Assembly (NCBI GenBank): GCA_963712815.1 | Contig: CAVQJL010000003.1 | Location: 1-64,000, forward strand | Reading direction: 5' to 3' | DNA length: 64,000 bases | Source: RPQJ01 sp963712815 | GTDB taxonomy: Bacteria > Pseudomonadota > Gammaproteobacteria > Steroidobacterales > Steroidobacteraceae | In this document: positions 1-10,671 of the stretch, piece after piece | Position numbering within the stretch: position 1 is the stretch's first letter | Layout: each line of letters opens with the position of its first letter | Made by a program: the position numbers and the translations under genes | The notes under the pieces: generated by a model | The model's database searches: none | What the model saw: the letters and a program-made list of their open reading frames with translations, nothing else | Told to the model about the DNA's origin: nothing

Positions 1-450
1 GCCGCGCTTGTCGGTGCTGAAATACACCTGAACGAAGGTGAGCTCCGCAGGCGCGAGGAATTTCTCGGGATGGGCGGCAAGGTACGCCCGCAGCTCGGTG
101 TCGGTCGGCTCGGCCGCTGTCGCGGCGTCCTCGGAGATGAACTCCATCTTCTGGCGCAGCCGCCGGCGGATGACGGTGTCGTCCTGGTCGAGCCCCATCG
201 CGGTCGCCTCGCGGTAGTAGATCTCCTCCGCGATGTAGTCTTCGATCAGCCCCTTGATCTCCTCGGACGTCGGCGGGCGCATCCAGACCGTCGCGAAGCT
301 CGCGGCGAGCGCCTCGACGCGGGTCTCCGAGATCACGATGTCGCGGGGCGCATCGGATCGACCGCGGTTCAACGCGCCGTAGAGCACGAACAGCGCGGTG
401 CCAATCAGCAGGAAATGCAGCAGTGGTTCGCGGAGCAGGCGTCGGATCAC
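1..450 (-). CDS. Periplasmic parvulin-type peptidyl-prolyl isomerase (PpiC/SurA-like), N-terminal part
   Basis: The first 150 codons of a minus-strand gene that runs off the left edge of the window. I start it at a GTG (448-450) preceded by a GAAGGAAA purine stretch about 7 nt upstream. The first 25 residues form an inner-membrane anchor (hydrophobic run LLHFLLIGTALFVLYG), followed by a soluble alpha-helical region containing EEIYYREATAMGLDQDD and RRRLRQKMEFISED, which is typical of the chaperone-like N-terminal part of membrane-anchored parvulin isomerases. The visible end (ELTFVQVYFSTDKRG) resembles the linker into the PPIase domain. The family folds outer-membrane or secreted proteins on the periplasmic side. 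The catalytic domain is outside the window, so isomerase activity cannot be judged. No standard ATG is available nearby. Confidence 0.7.
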   Translation of the reverse strand, partial: MIRRLLREPLLHFLLIGTALFVLYGALNRGRSDAPRDIVISETRVEALAASFATVWMRPPTSEEIKGLIEDYIAEEIYYREATAMGLDQDDTVIRRRLRQKMEFISEDAATAAEPTDTELRAYLAAHPEKFLAPAELTFVQVYFSTDKRG

Positions 451-588
451 TGGGGGGTTTCCTTCGGGCTGGCCATTTACGAGATCGGCCCGCATGCCAC
501 TGCATGCCGGCCGCAGCGCGGGATTGTCTCGTACCGCGTCCTGGATGTTCCACCGTGGCGGGAGCCTGCCCTCGCCACCGCACCTCGG

Positions 589-1692
589 CTACCCCTTCAA
601 CTTGAACTCGAAAGGCAGTCGCCGCGCGTTGAGAAAAGCCTGCTCGCCGATGCGCGTCCACGGGATGATTTCCTTCCGGAACGCGAGGAAGTCCTCGATG
701 ATCCGCTGCACGATGCGGTCGGGCGAGCGGTCCGCCGCGTGGATTTCGTTCAGCACCTCGTTCGATTTCTCGCCGCAGGCGAGCAGCGCGTCCTCGGGGA
801 AGGGCCGCACGATCACGCCGTGGTCCTCGACGAGAGTGCGCAGCGCCGGACCCGAGCGCGCGTTGTACTCGGCGAGCATGTCCTTGGTCGCGGCGTCCGC
901 CGCAGTGCGGACGATGGCTTGCAGCTCGGGAGTGAGCGAGCGCCACGCCCGCTCGTTGATCATGAGCTGCAGGTTGGGGCCCGGCTCGTGGTAACCGGGC
1001 GCGTAGTAGTACTTGCACACCTGGTAGAAGCCGAGAGCGAGGTCGTTGTACGGGCCGATCCACTCGGCCGCATCGATGGCACCCGACTGCAGCGCCGGGA
1101 AGATCTCTCCGCCCGGCAGGGTCACGGGCGTGACGCCGAGCTTCGCGAGCACGCGGCCCTGGTTGCCCGGTGCACGGAACTTGAGGCCCTTGAGGTCCTC
1201 GAGGGAGCGGATCTCCTTGCGGAACCAGCCGAGCATCTGCGTGCCAGAGCTGCCGGCATGGAAGGCGCGGATGCCGAAAGGGGCGTAGAGCTCGTCCCAC
1301 AGCTTCTGCCCGTTGCCGTACTTGACCCAGGCATCGAGCTCGGCCGTCGTGAAGCCGAAAGGGAACGCGGTGAAGAACGGCGCGCCCTCGGTCTTGCCCG
1401 TGTGGTAGTAGGAGGCGTCGTGCCCAAGCTGGGCCGTGCCGTTGGCGACCGCGCCGAAGCACTCGAGCGCCGGAACGAGCTCACCGGCCGCATAGACCTT
1501 GATGGTGAGGCGGCCGCCGCTCATGGCGGTGATGTTGGCCGCGAGTCGCTCCGCGCCCGCCCCGAGGCCCGGCAGGCCCTTGGGCCAGCTCGTCACCATG
1601 CGCCACTCCATCAGGCCCTTTGAGATGGCCGGCGCGGCGACGGTGGCGGCGCTGCCGAGGACGGCGGCCTTGAGAAGTGTCCTGCGTTTCAC
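589..1692 (-). CDS. TRAP transporter substrate-binding protein (DctP family), Tat-exported
   Basis: A 367-residue periplasmic solute receptor for a tripartite ATP-independent (TRAP) transporter. The start is a GTG at 1692 with GAGGAA 7 nt upstream; it places a twin-arginine signal (KRRTLLKAAVLGSAATVAAP) at the N-terminus, whereas the longer open frame upstream lacks signal features. Family marks include KFRAPGNQGRVLAKLGVTPV with the conserved ligand Arg around residue 180, GGEIFPALQSGAIDAAEW, and a long C-terminal helix. Length and motifs match the subgroup acting on mannitol/chloroaromatic or keto-acid type substrates, although the ligand cannot be read from sequence. No DctQ/DctM membrane subunits lie next to it, so it either works with a distant permease or is an orphan. 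It is transcribed divergently from the TonB receptor at 1886. Confidence 0.85.
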   Translation of the reverse strand: MKRRTLLKAAVLGSAATVAAPAISKGLMEWRMVTSWPKGLPGLGAGAERLAANITAMSGGRLTIKVYAAGELVPALECFGAVANGTAQLGHDASYYHTGKTEGAPFFTAFPFGFTTAELDAWVKYGNGQKLWDELYAPFGIRAFHAGSSGTQMLGWFRKEIRSLEDLKGLKFRAPGNQGRVLAKLGVTPVTLPGGEIFPALQSGAIDAAEWIGPYNDLALGFYQVCKYYYAPGYHEPGPNLQLMINERAWRSLTPELQAIVRTAADAATKDMLAEYNARSGPALRTLVEDHGVIVRPFPEDALLACGEKSNEVLNEIHAADRSPDRIVQRIIEDFLAFRKEIIPWTRIGEQAFLNARRLPFEFKLKG

Positions 1693-1806
1693 GCGCAATT
1701 TCCTCGGCGGGTAGGGGCTCTGCGGGGCGCACCGATAGGATAGCTGCTGTAGCGGCAAGGCGTGACCGTGCGGCAACAGCGCCCGCCGCCGCGCCCCGCC
1801 GCCGAT

Positions 1807-1818
1807 GCTAGACTCCAC
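1807..1818 (+). promoter_or_regulatory. Candidate -10 region upstream of the TonB receptor
   Basis: The 12-mer GCTAGACTCCAC contains TAGACT, a reasonable sigma-70 -10 hexamer, about 72 nt before the receptor start codon. The identical 12-mer occurs at 32709-32720, 28 nt before the malic enzyme start. I see no convincing -35 hexamer at either place, so this rests on the recurrence and position only. Confidence 0.25.
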
Positions 1819-1885
1819 CGCCCCCGCGGCAACGCTGGCGGCGACGCCGGGAACCAAGAACCAAAGTCCGCAGGAGACCTCGCGT

Positions 1886-4250
1886 ATGAAAAGACTCGTG
1901 GTCCACTCTCGCATTGCCACCGCCGTGTCGGCAGCCCTCGCCGCTGCCGCACCCTCCGCCGGCGTTCACGCCCAGGAGACACCCGCCAACGCCCCGCTCG
2001 AGGTCATCATCGTGACCGCGACGCGGCGCGAGGCGAACGTCCAGGACATCCCGTTCAACATCTCGGCCCTCGGGCCCGAGGCGCTCGAACGGCAGCGCCT
2101 GACCCAGCTCGCGGAGTTCACCCGCGTCGTGCCGGGCCTGTACATGGCGGACCAGGGCCCCCGCGGGGCCAACCTGATGACGGTGCGCGGCCTCAACGTG
2201 AGTTCGCTCACCGCCAGCGAGGCCCTCGGCAACACGACGGGCGGCACGGTCGCGACCTACATGGGCGACGTGCCGCTGTATATCGACCTCAAGATGGTGG
2301 ACATGGAGCGCATCGAGGCGCTGCTCGGCCCGCAGGGCACGCTGTACGGTGCCGGCACGCTGGGCGGCGCGATCCGCTACCTGCCGAACCGCCCCGATCC
2401 CGTGCGCACCGAGGCCGAGTTCGCCGGGCGCTTCTACTCGCTTGCCCACAGCGACGGCCTCGGCGCCGACGTGCACGGCATGGTGAACGTGCCGCTGGTC
2501 GAGGACCGGCTGGCGCTGCGCGCCGTACTCGGCTACACGGACGACCCGGGATTCATCGACTACGGCTACTTGGTGCGCGAGCCCGGCGTCTCGAACCCGC
2601 AGCCCGACTTCGACGACCCCGCCGACGTCCAGGCGAACCTCCGGCGACGCAAGGATGCCGACACCGAGCAGACGCTGTACGGCCGGCTCGGCCTGTTCTG
2701 GCAGGTCTCCGATAGCGCTCGAGGCCAACCTGACCTACTACTACCAGGACCAGGAGGTCGGCGCCCGCACGGTCAACCACGACAAGGCCTTCGCCACCGG
2801 CACCTACGTCTCGGGGCATCGCTTCCTCGAGCCCAGCGAGCAGACGAACCAGTTGTGGGCGCTCGAGCTCGGCTGGGACGTCGGCTTCGCGCGGCTGGTC
2901 TCGGCCACGGGCTACTCGAAGTACGAGTCGAACGGCCAGCGCGACCAGACCGACCTGCTGCTCGATTTCGAGTACGGCTACGAGGACTTCCCCTCGTTCG
3001 TCGCCTACACCCGCGAGGACCGCGAGGAGGACTCCTTCAACCAGGAGCTGCGCCTCGTCTCGCAGGGCGACGGCCGCTGGAACTGGATCGCCGGGGCGTT
3101 CTACAACCGCTTCACGCTCGACTCGAGCAGCGCGGAGTTCGTGCCGGGCTTCCCGGAGTTCATCGGCCTGCCTCCGGACACGTCGACACTCGAGTACCTC
3201 GAGCTCAACGACGAGACCCTCGAGGAGACGGCGCTGTTCGGCGAGCTCGGCTACCTCCTCACCGATCGCTGGCAGGTGACGGTCGGCGCGCGCTGGTTTG
3301 AGTTTTCCGACGACCTCGAGACGCTGTTCGCGCTGCCGCTGCTCGAGCCGGTGCCGGGCGAGGTCAACCTCTCGGGCAACCGCAACAAGACCGAGGACGA
3401 CGACGTCATCTTCAAATTCAACACCTCGTACCGGTTCACGGACGACCTCATGACCTACCTGACGATCAGCGAGGGCTATCGCCAGGGCGGCGTCAACTCG
3501 GGGCCGGCCTGCCAGAACCCGCTGGCGCCGGGGCAGAACGTCTGCCTGCTGCCGAGCGAGGTGCTGATCAGCCCAGACACCACGGTCAACTACGAGCTCG
3601 GCCTGCGCAGCACCTGGCTCGACGGCGCGCTGCTGGTGAACGCCTCGGTGTACTACATCGACTGGGAGGACATCCAGGTGGCGGGCACCTCGGTCAACGG
3701 CAGCGTCGCCATCACCGTCAACGGCAGCTCGGCCGAGAGCAAGGGCCTCGAGCTCACCTCGCAGTGGCAGGTGACGGACTCGTTCCGGCTGGCGGCCAGC
3801 TACTCGTACAACGACGCGCAGCTCACGAGCTTCGCCCCCGGGCTCGTGGACGGATACGACGCCTTCGACGGGGACCGGCTGTCCGGCACGCCCGAGCACC
3901 AGGGCAACCTCGCACTGATCTACGACCGTCCGCTGAACGACCGCTGGAACCTCGAGGCAGATTACTCGATGAGCGCGGTCAGCGACGTGTACACGAAGGT
4001 CGGCCTGCGCAACAACGGCGAGGCGCTCGGCGGCTTTGCCCTTCACAACCTCGCCGTCGGCGTCTCGAGCGATCGCTGGATGGCGCGGCTGTATGCCGAC
4101 AACCTGTTCGACAAGTACGCCGTCACCTCGGTCCGGACGGATCGCTCGTACATCCGCGCGGTCGGCGACTTCGACCTGCGGCGCTACTTCCAGGGCATGG
4201 TGCGGCCCCGCAGCGTCGGCCTCGAGCTGAGATACAAGTTCGACCTGTGA
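1886..4250 (+). pseudogene. TonB-dependent outer-membrane receptor, one +1 frame change
   Basis: An outer-membrane beta-barrel importer energised by TonB/ExbBD. The ATG at 1886 has AGGAGA 8 nt upstream. Residues 1-30 are a Sec signal ending in GVHAQ; next come a TonB-box-like segment (EVIIVTATRRE), the plug domain (LTQLAEFTRVVPGLYM, VRGLNVSS, ERIEALLGPQGTLYG) and the barrel, ending LELRYKFDL. Reading switches frame once, near 2714, where an extra A (GAT-A-GCGCTCGAG) separates FWQVSD from ALEANLTYYY; removing it restores a protein of about 787 residues, normal for the family. The composition of the barrel (many Y, D, E) resembles receptors for large organic ligands rather than small siderophore receptors, but the ligand is unknown. 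A TPR-sulfotransferase starts 8 nt after the stop. I read the shift as sequence error or very recent damage, since everything around it is intact. Confidence 0.85.
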
Positions 4251-4257
4251 GAGCGCG

Positions 4258-5739
4258 GTGACGACCCGCTCCGGCGAGCTGCTGCGGCAGGGTGTCGCGG
4301 CCGCCGAGCGCGGCCGGATCGGCGAAGGACTCGAGCTCATCCGCAGCGCCCTCGAGGCCGATCCCGCTGACGCGGAAGCACACGCACAGCACGGCCGCTT
4401 CCTGTCGCGGCTGAACCGCGACGGCGAGGCGATTACAGCAGCCGAACGGGCCCTCGCGCTCGCACCGACCGCGGCGGTGACGCTCGATACCATCGGCGTC
4501 ATTCTCAGTCGCGCCGGGCTGCACGAGCGCGCGGTTGCCTGCTTCGAGCAGGCCGTCGCCGCCGAGCCGTCGCGCGCCAGCCTGCATTTCAATCTCGCCT
4601 CGTCGCTCAAGTTCCTCGGCCGGTTCGACCAGGCCGAGACTGCATACGAGTCCTGCCTCGGGCGCGAGCCGCGGTACTGGCGGGCCCACTCCGCGCTGGC
4701 GCAGCTGCGCCAACAGACGGCCGAGCGCAACCACCTCGAGCGGCTCGAGGCGCTGCTGGCGAACGGCGATCTGGACGCGGATGCCGAACTGCACCTGCGC
4801 CACGCGCTCGCGAAGGAGCTCGAGGACCTCGGGCGCCACGCCGAGTCGTTCGTGCAGCTCGCGACCGGCAAGGCGCGCCGGCGTGCAACGCTCGGCTATG
4901 ACTTCGAACGCGATCGCGGGCTGTTCGACGCCCTCGCAGGCCTGTTCCCCGAGCCCGTTGCGCCGCCCTCCCCCGGCGCACCCGCCGACCCCCCGATCTT
5001 CGTCGTCGGCATGCCGCGCACCGGAACCACGCTGGTCGAGCGCATCCTCGCCAGTCATTCGCAGGTGGCCTCCGCCGGCGAGTCGCAGAACTTTGGCGTC
5101 CTGCTCAAGCGCGCCGTCGGCACGCCCTCGCCGCGCGTGCTGGACGTCGAGACGATCGCGCGGTCGTCGTCCATCGACCTGCCGGCCGTGGGCCGGGCCT
5201 ACGTCGAGCGGACGCGGCCCGGCGGCGACCGGCCCCGGTTCGTGGACAAGATGCCGCTCAACTTCTTCTACCTCGGGCACATCGCGCGCGCGCTGCCGGG
5301 CGCGCGCGTGGTGGTCGTCCGTCGCCACCCGCTCGACACCTGCCTGAGCAATTTCCGGCAGCTGTTCGCACTGCGGCTCTCTTACTACGACTACGCCTAC
5401 GACCTGCTGGACACGGGCCGCTATTACCTCGCGTTCGACCGGCTCGTGGCCCACTGGCGCCGCTTGCTGCCGGGCCGGATTCACGAACTCGCCTACGAGC
5501 AGCTCGTCGCGGACCCGCATGGCGAGACCAGGCGCCTGCTGCGGCACTGCGGCCTCGACTGGGAGGACGGCTGCCTCGCGTTCGAGCGCAATCCCGCGGC
5601 CGTCGCCACCGCCAGCGCCGTGCAGGTGCGCGAGCCCATCTACGCGCGCGCGGTGGGACGCTGGCGCCGCTACGAGCGCGAGCTGCAGCCGCTGATCCGG
5701 CTGCTGGCGGAGGAAGGCTGCGCCGCGGCCGATGCATAG
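4258..5739 (+). CDS. TPR-repeat sulfotransferase
   Basis: A 493-residue protein with tetratricopeptide repeats in residues 1-210 and a sulfotransferase domain (Sulfotransfer_3 type) from about 240 to 480. The 5'-phosphosulfate loop that binds PAPS is visible as GMPRTGTTLVERILAS, and the 3'-phosphate motif as VVVRRHPLDTCLSNFRQ. FVDKMPLNFFYLGHI is also typical. The start is a GTG 8 nt after the receptor stop codon, so the two genes are almost certainly co-transcribed. There is no signal peptide, so it acts in the cytoplasm. TPR-sulfotransferases commonly sit next to TonB receptors in proteobacteria, but their acceptor is not established. Sulfation of a peptide, glycan or small molecule is possible. 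Confidence 0.85.
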   Translation: MTTRSGELLRQGVAAAERGRIGEGLELIRSALEADPADAEAHAQHGRFLSRLNRDGEAITAAERALALAPTAAVTLDTIGVILSRAGLHERAVACFEQAVAAEPSRASLHFNLASSLKFLGRFDQAETAYESCLGREPRYWRAHSALAQLRQQTAERNHLERLEALLANGDLDADAELHLRHALAKELEDLGRHAESFVQLATGKARRRATLGYDFERDRGLFDALAGLFPEPVAPPSPGAPADPPIFVVGMPRTGTTLVERILASHSQVASAGESQNFGVLLKRAVGTPSPRVLDVETIARSSSIDLPAVGRAYVERTRPGGDRPRFVDKMPLNFFYLGHIARALPGARVVVVRRHPLDTCLSNFRQLFALRLSYYDYAYDLLDTGRYYLAFDRLVAHWRRLLPGRIHELAYEQLVADPHGETRRLLRHCGLDWEDGCLAFERNPAAVATASAVQVREPIYARAVGRWRRYERELQPLIRLLAEEGCAAADA

Positions 5740-5871
5740 CGGGCGGGTACGGCGGCCCGCGGCTTGACTCGCCGCGGACGCGCCCAGCAACATGCCCGAC
5801 CCCAGGCCCGGCGCGCCCCCGCGAAATCGCGGCCACGACTGCCCGGCCACAGCCACATCCGGAGCCATTCC

Positions 5872-7512
5872 ATGGACAGACGCGACTTCCTGACGATCGG
5901 CGGCCTCGGGCTCGCCGGGCTCGTCCTGCCGATCCAGGGCCGCGCGGTGGCGGCCGAGGAGCTGCTCAGCACGCTCGACGTGAGCCTCAAGAAGGCAATC
6001 GCAGACGCGGCGCTCGAGGCGGCAACCAAGGCGGGAGCCAGCTACTGCGACGTGCGCATCGGCCGCTACCTGCACCAGTTCGTGATCACCCGCGAGGACA
6101 AGGTCCAGAACGTCGTCAACACCGAGTCTTCCGGCGTCGGCGTGCGCGTGATCGTCAACGGCACCTGGGGCTTCGCCGCCACCAGCGACCTCACCAAGGA
6201 CGGCGCCGCGGGCGCGGCGGCGCAGGCCGTCGCGATCGCCAAGGCCAACTCGCGCGCCGCAGACCGAACCGGTGCAGCTGCGCCAAGGTGAAGGGCGTCG
6301 GCGAGGTCGCCTGGAGCACGCCGATCCGCAGGAACGCCATGGCCGTGCCGCTCAAGGACAAGGTCGAGCTGCTGCTGGCGGTCAACGCCGCGGCCATGAA
6401 GGCCGGCGCCGAACTTCGTCAACTCGAACATGTTCGCCGTCAACGAGCAGAAGTACTTCGCCTCGACCGACGGCTCCTACATCGACCAGGACATCCACCG
6501 CATCTGGGCGCCGCTTCACCGTGACGGCGATCGACCAGGCGAGCGGCAAGTTCCGCACGCGGGACGGGCTGTCGGCGCCGATGGGCATGGGCTACGAGTA
6601 CCTCGACGGCGACGCGTCGGGCAAGTTCATGATGCCGAACGGCGTCGTCAACTACGGCAACTCCTACGACATGGTCGAGGACGCGATCGCGGCGCGCAGC
6701 AGGCCCGCGAGAAGCTCAAGGCCCCGTCGGTGAAGCCCGGCAAGTACGACCTCGTGCTCGACCCCTCGCACCTGTGGCTGACCATCCACGAGTCGGTCGG
6801 TCACCCGCTCGAACTCGACCGGGTGCTCGGCTACGAGGCCAACTACGCCGGCACCAGCTTCGCGACGCTGGACAAGCTGCAAGTCGCGAGCTTCCAGCTA
6901 CGGCAGCGACAAGGTCACCCTGTTCGCCGACAAGACCCAGCCGGCACAGCCTCGGCGCCGTCGGCTACGACGACGAGGGCGTCAGGACGCAGCGCTGGGA
7001 CCTCGTCAAGGACGGCATCCTGGTCAACTACCAGGCGATCCGCGACCAGGCGCACATCATCGGCGCGGAAGGCGTCGCACGGCTGCTGCTACGCCGACTC
7101 GCTGGTCGAGCGTGCAGTTCCAGCGCATGCCGAACGTCTCGCTCGCGCCGGGCGCAGGCCAGCTCGGCGTGGCGGACATGATCAAGGACGTCGAGAACGG
7201 CATCTACATCGTCGGCGACGGCTCCTTCTCGATCGACCAGCAGCGCTACAACTCCCAGTTCGGCGGCCAGCTGTTCTACGAGATCAAGGACGGCAAGATC
7301 ACCGGCATGCTCGAGGACGTGGCCTACCAGATCCGCACCCCGGAGTTCTGGAACTCCTGCGCCGCCATCTGCGACGCGCGCGACTACCGCTTCGGCGGCT
7401 CGTTCTTCGACGGCAAGGGACAACCCTCGCAGTCCTCGCCGTCTCGCACGGCTCGAGCACCGCGCGCTTCAACGGCGTGAACGTCATCAACACCGCGCGC
7501 AAGCTGGGCTGA
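5872..7512 (+). pseudogene. tldD: TldD-like metalloprotease subunit, Tat signal, ten frame changes as sequenced
   Basis: The catalytic subunit of the TldD/TldE (PmbA) zinc protease pair, which in E. coli processes microcin B17 and the antitoxin CcdA. The ATG at 5872 begins a twin-arginine signal (MDRRDFLTIGGLGLAGLVLP), unusual because E. coli TldD is cytosolic. The zinc site HESVGH lies near 6787-6804, followed by GYEANYAGTSFATLDK. Homology runs continuously to TARKLG at 7512, but the reading frame changes near 6258, 6281, 6410, 6513, 6698, 6896, 6943, 7072, 7102 and 7438. Eight are single-base gains, one (7438) is a loss, and the one near 6698 can be read as +2 or -1. Corrected, the protein is about 540 residues, and conserved segments such as NEQKYFASTDGSYIDQD, RTRDGLSAPMGMGYEYLD, SHGCCYADSW and VQFQRMPNVS all appear. 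The partner tldE follows after 25 nt. Without correction no functional protein could be made. Confidence 0.85.
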
Positions 7513-7537
7513 GCGGCCCCGCCGCAGGAGACACACC

Positions 7538-8884
7538 ATGAGCATGTACAACGAAGCGGACGCGCGCGCGATCCTCGACAAGGTCGTCAAGCTTTCGAAG
7601 GCCGACGAATGCACGGCGACGCTCGAGGGCTCGGTCAGGGGCAACATGCGCTTCGCCCTCAACAACATCTCGACCAGCGGCATCGTGAGCGACACGGTGC
7701 TGGTCGTGCGCTCGGCCTTCGGCAAGCGCGTCGGCACCGCGACCATCAACGAGTTCGACGACGCCTCGCTCGAACGCGTGGTGCGTCGCGCCGAGGAACT
7801 CGCCGAGCTGGCGCCCGAGAACCCGGAGTTCATGCCGGCGCTCGAAAAGCAGACCTACAAGCCGAGTGCGACCTTCAATGCCTCGGTGGCGGGCATCACG
7901 CCGGAATACCGGGCCAAGGTGGCGACCGACTCCATCACGCCCTGCCGCGCCGGCAAGATGGTGGCCGCGGGCTACCTCGCCGACGGCCAGAGCTTCGTCG
8001 CGATCGCCAACAGCAAGGGCAACTTCGGCTACCAGCAGGCGACCAGCCTCGACTACACCTGCACCGTGCGCACCGACGACGGCGCGGCTCGGGCTGGGTC
8101 GGCCGCAACGTCAACGACGCCGGCCAGCTCGACGCCACCGCGGAGGTCCGCACCGCGATCGACAAGGCCGGCCGCTCCGTGGACGCCAGGGCGCTCGAGC
8201 CCGGCAAGTACACCGTGATCCTCGAGCCCGAGGCGGCCGCGGGGCTCATCTCGTTCATGATGCGGTTCTTCGACGCGCGGCAGGCCGACGAGGGCCGCAG
8301 CTTCCTGTCGAAGAAGGGCGGCGGCAACAAGCTCGGCGAGCAGGTGTTCGACCCGCGGGTCAGCATCCACGCCGATCCCTGGGACCCGATCGTGCCCGTG
8401 TTGCCCTGGGACGGCGAGGGCCTGGCGCGCGAGAAGATGGCGCTCGTGGACAAGGGCAAGGTCGCCAACCTCGAGTACTCGCGCTACTGGGCGAAGCTCA
8501 AGGAGCGGCGCGCCATGGGCTCGCCCGGCAACATCATCATGGCCGGCGGCACCAAGTCCACCGACGAGCTCGTCCGCGGCACGAAGAAGGGCATCCTGGT
8601 GACGCGCACCTGGTACATCCGCATGGTCGATCCGCAGACGGTGCTGCTCACCGGCCTTACCCGCGACGGCACGTTCTACGTCGAGGACGGCGAGATCCGC
8701 TACCCGGTGAAGAACTTCCGCTTCAACGAGTCGCCGGTGATCATGCTCAACAACATCGAGGAACTCGGCAAGCCGGTGCGACTCGGCAGCAGCGGCGGCG
8801 GTGGACAGCCCTCGCGGCTGCTGATCGATCCCGCCGATGAAGCTGCGCGACTTCACCTTCACCTCGCTCTCGGACGCGGTCTGA
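7538..8884 (+). pseudogene. tldE: TldE/PmbA-like subunit, two frame changes
   Basis: The non-catalytic or regulatory partner of the upstream TldD. The ATG at 7538 follows a CAGGAG ribosome-binding site. The N-terminal part (EADARAILDKVVKLSKADEC, then FALNNISTSGIVSDTVLVV) is the PmbA/TldD N-terminal domain; the C-terminal part includes GKYTVILEPEAAAGLISFM, GEQVFDPRVSIHADPWDP and TWYIRMVDPQTVLLTGLTRD. The frame is lost near 8087 (one G missing in GGCGCGGCTC, between DDGAG and SGWVGRN) and again near 8826 (an extra A in ATCGATCCC), after which MKLRDFTFTSLSDAV ends at a TGA at 8882-8884. Corrected length is about 448 residues. Unlike tldD there is no signal peptide. If the pair is exported, TldE would have to travel with TldD as a folded complex through Tat. 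Confidence 0.85.
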
Positions 8885-8909
8885 GCGCTGCGGCGCCCGC
8901 GAGGCCGCG

Positions 8910-9626
8910 ATGACCCGCGCCGAGTTCCTGCGGCTCCTGTGCGGCGGCCTGGCGGCGTCGGCCGTGGCGCAGGCCCTGCCGCGCGCCGCGCTGGCGGCCG
9001 CCGCCGAGCCGGACTACGACTTCTGGTTCACGCGGCTGATGTACGACTCGGGCGACTGGGACGTCGACCAGCGCATGCCGGCCAACCTGCTGATCTCGCT
9101 GATCGAGTACACGAGCCTCAGGGTGGACCCGAAGGAGCACGTGCTCGCGCTCGCGGACCCGCGCATGCTCACCGCGCCGTTCTGCTACCTCGCCGGCCAC
9201 AAGCTGGTCGAGTTCAACGCCGACGAGCGGCGCAACTTCGAGCACTACGTGCGCAACGGCGGCTTCGTGTTCGTCGACGACTGCAACCACGACATCGACG
9301 GCCTGTTCGCGCGCTCGTTCGAGGCCGAGATGGCCTCGATCTTCGGCGCCAAGGCGCTGCGCCAGCTCCGCAACGACCACCCGCTGTACTCGAGCTTCTT
9401 CAGTTTCGACGGGCCGCCGACCACCGGGTTCGAGCTCAACGGCTGGGGCGACGACCTGGTGCACGACTACCTGCAAGGCATCGAGATCGACGGCCGCCTC
9501 GGCGTGCTCTACAGCAACAAGGACTACGGTTGCGAGTGGGACTACGACTGGCGCAACAAGCGCTGGCTGGCCGAGGACAACACCAGGTTCGCGGTCAACA
9601 TCGTGATCTATGCCCTGACGGGCTGA
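8910..9626 (+). CDS. DUF4159 domain protein, exported
   Basis: A 238-residue protein beginning with a signal-like segment (TRAEFLRLLCGGLAASAVAQ, Ala-rich cleavage region LAAAAEPDY). The remainder is one DUF4159 domain: DYDFWFTRLMYDSGDWDVD, DPRMLTAPFCYLAGH, RNGGFVFVDDCNHDIDGLFA, and the C-terminal VLYSNKDYGCEWDYDWRN. DUF4159 resembles the glutamine-amidotransferase-like fold found in BatA-operon proteins; the molecular role is not known. It sits between tldE and the MoxR ATPase in the same direction, a recurrent arrangement in proteobacterial MoxR clusters, which suggests an envelope-side partner of the DUF58/BatA-like complex. The frame is clean although both neighbours are disrupted. Confidence 0.8.
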   Translation: MTRAEFLRLLCGGLAASAVAQALPRAALAAAAEPDYDFWFTRLMYDSGDWDVDQRMPANLLISLIEYTSLRVDPKEHVLALADPRMLTAPFCYLAGHKLVEFNADERRNFEHYVRNGGFVFVDDCNHDIDGLFARSFEAEMASIFGAKALRQLRNDHPLYSSFFSFDGPPTTGFELNGWGDDLVHDYLQGIEIDGRLGVLYSNKDYGCEWDYDWRNKRWLAEDNTRFAVNIVIYALTG

Positions 9627-9662
9627 CGGCCTAACGCCCGCGAACCTGCGGCAGGAGCCGGA

Positions 9663-10664
<1,002 letters not shown>

Positions 10665-10671
10665 TCGAGCC

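Noticed and set aside
4123..6075. 650-residue minus-strand frame across the receptor, the sulfotransferase and tldD
   Set aside because: It overlaps well-supported genes on the other strand and shows no family features.
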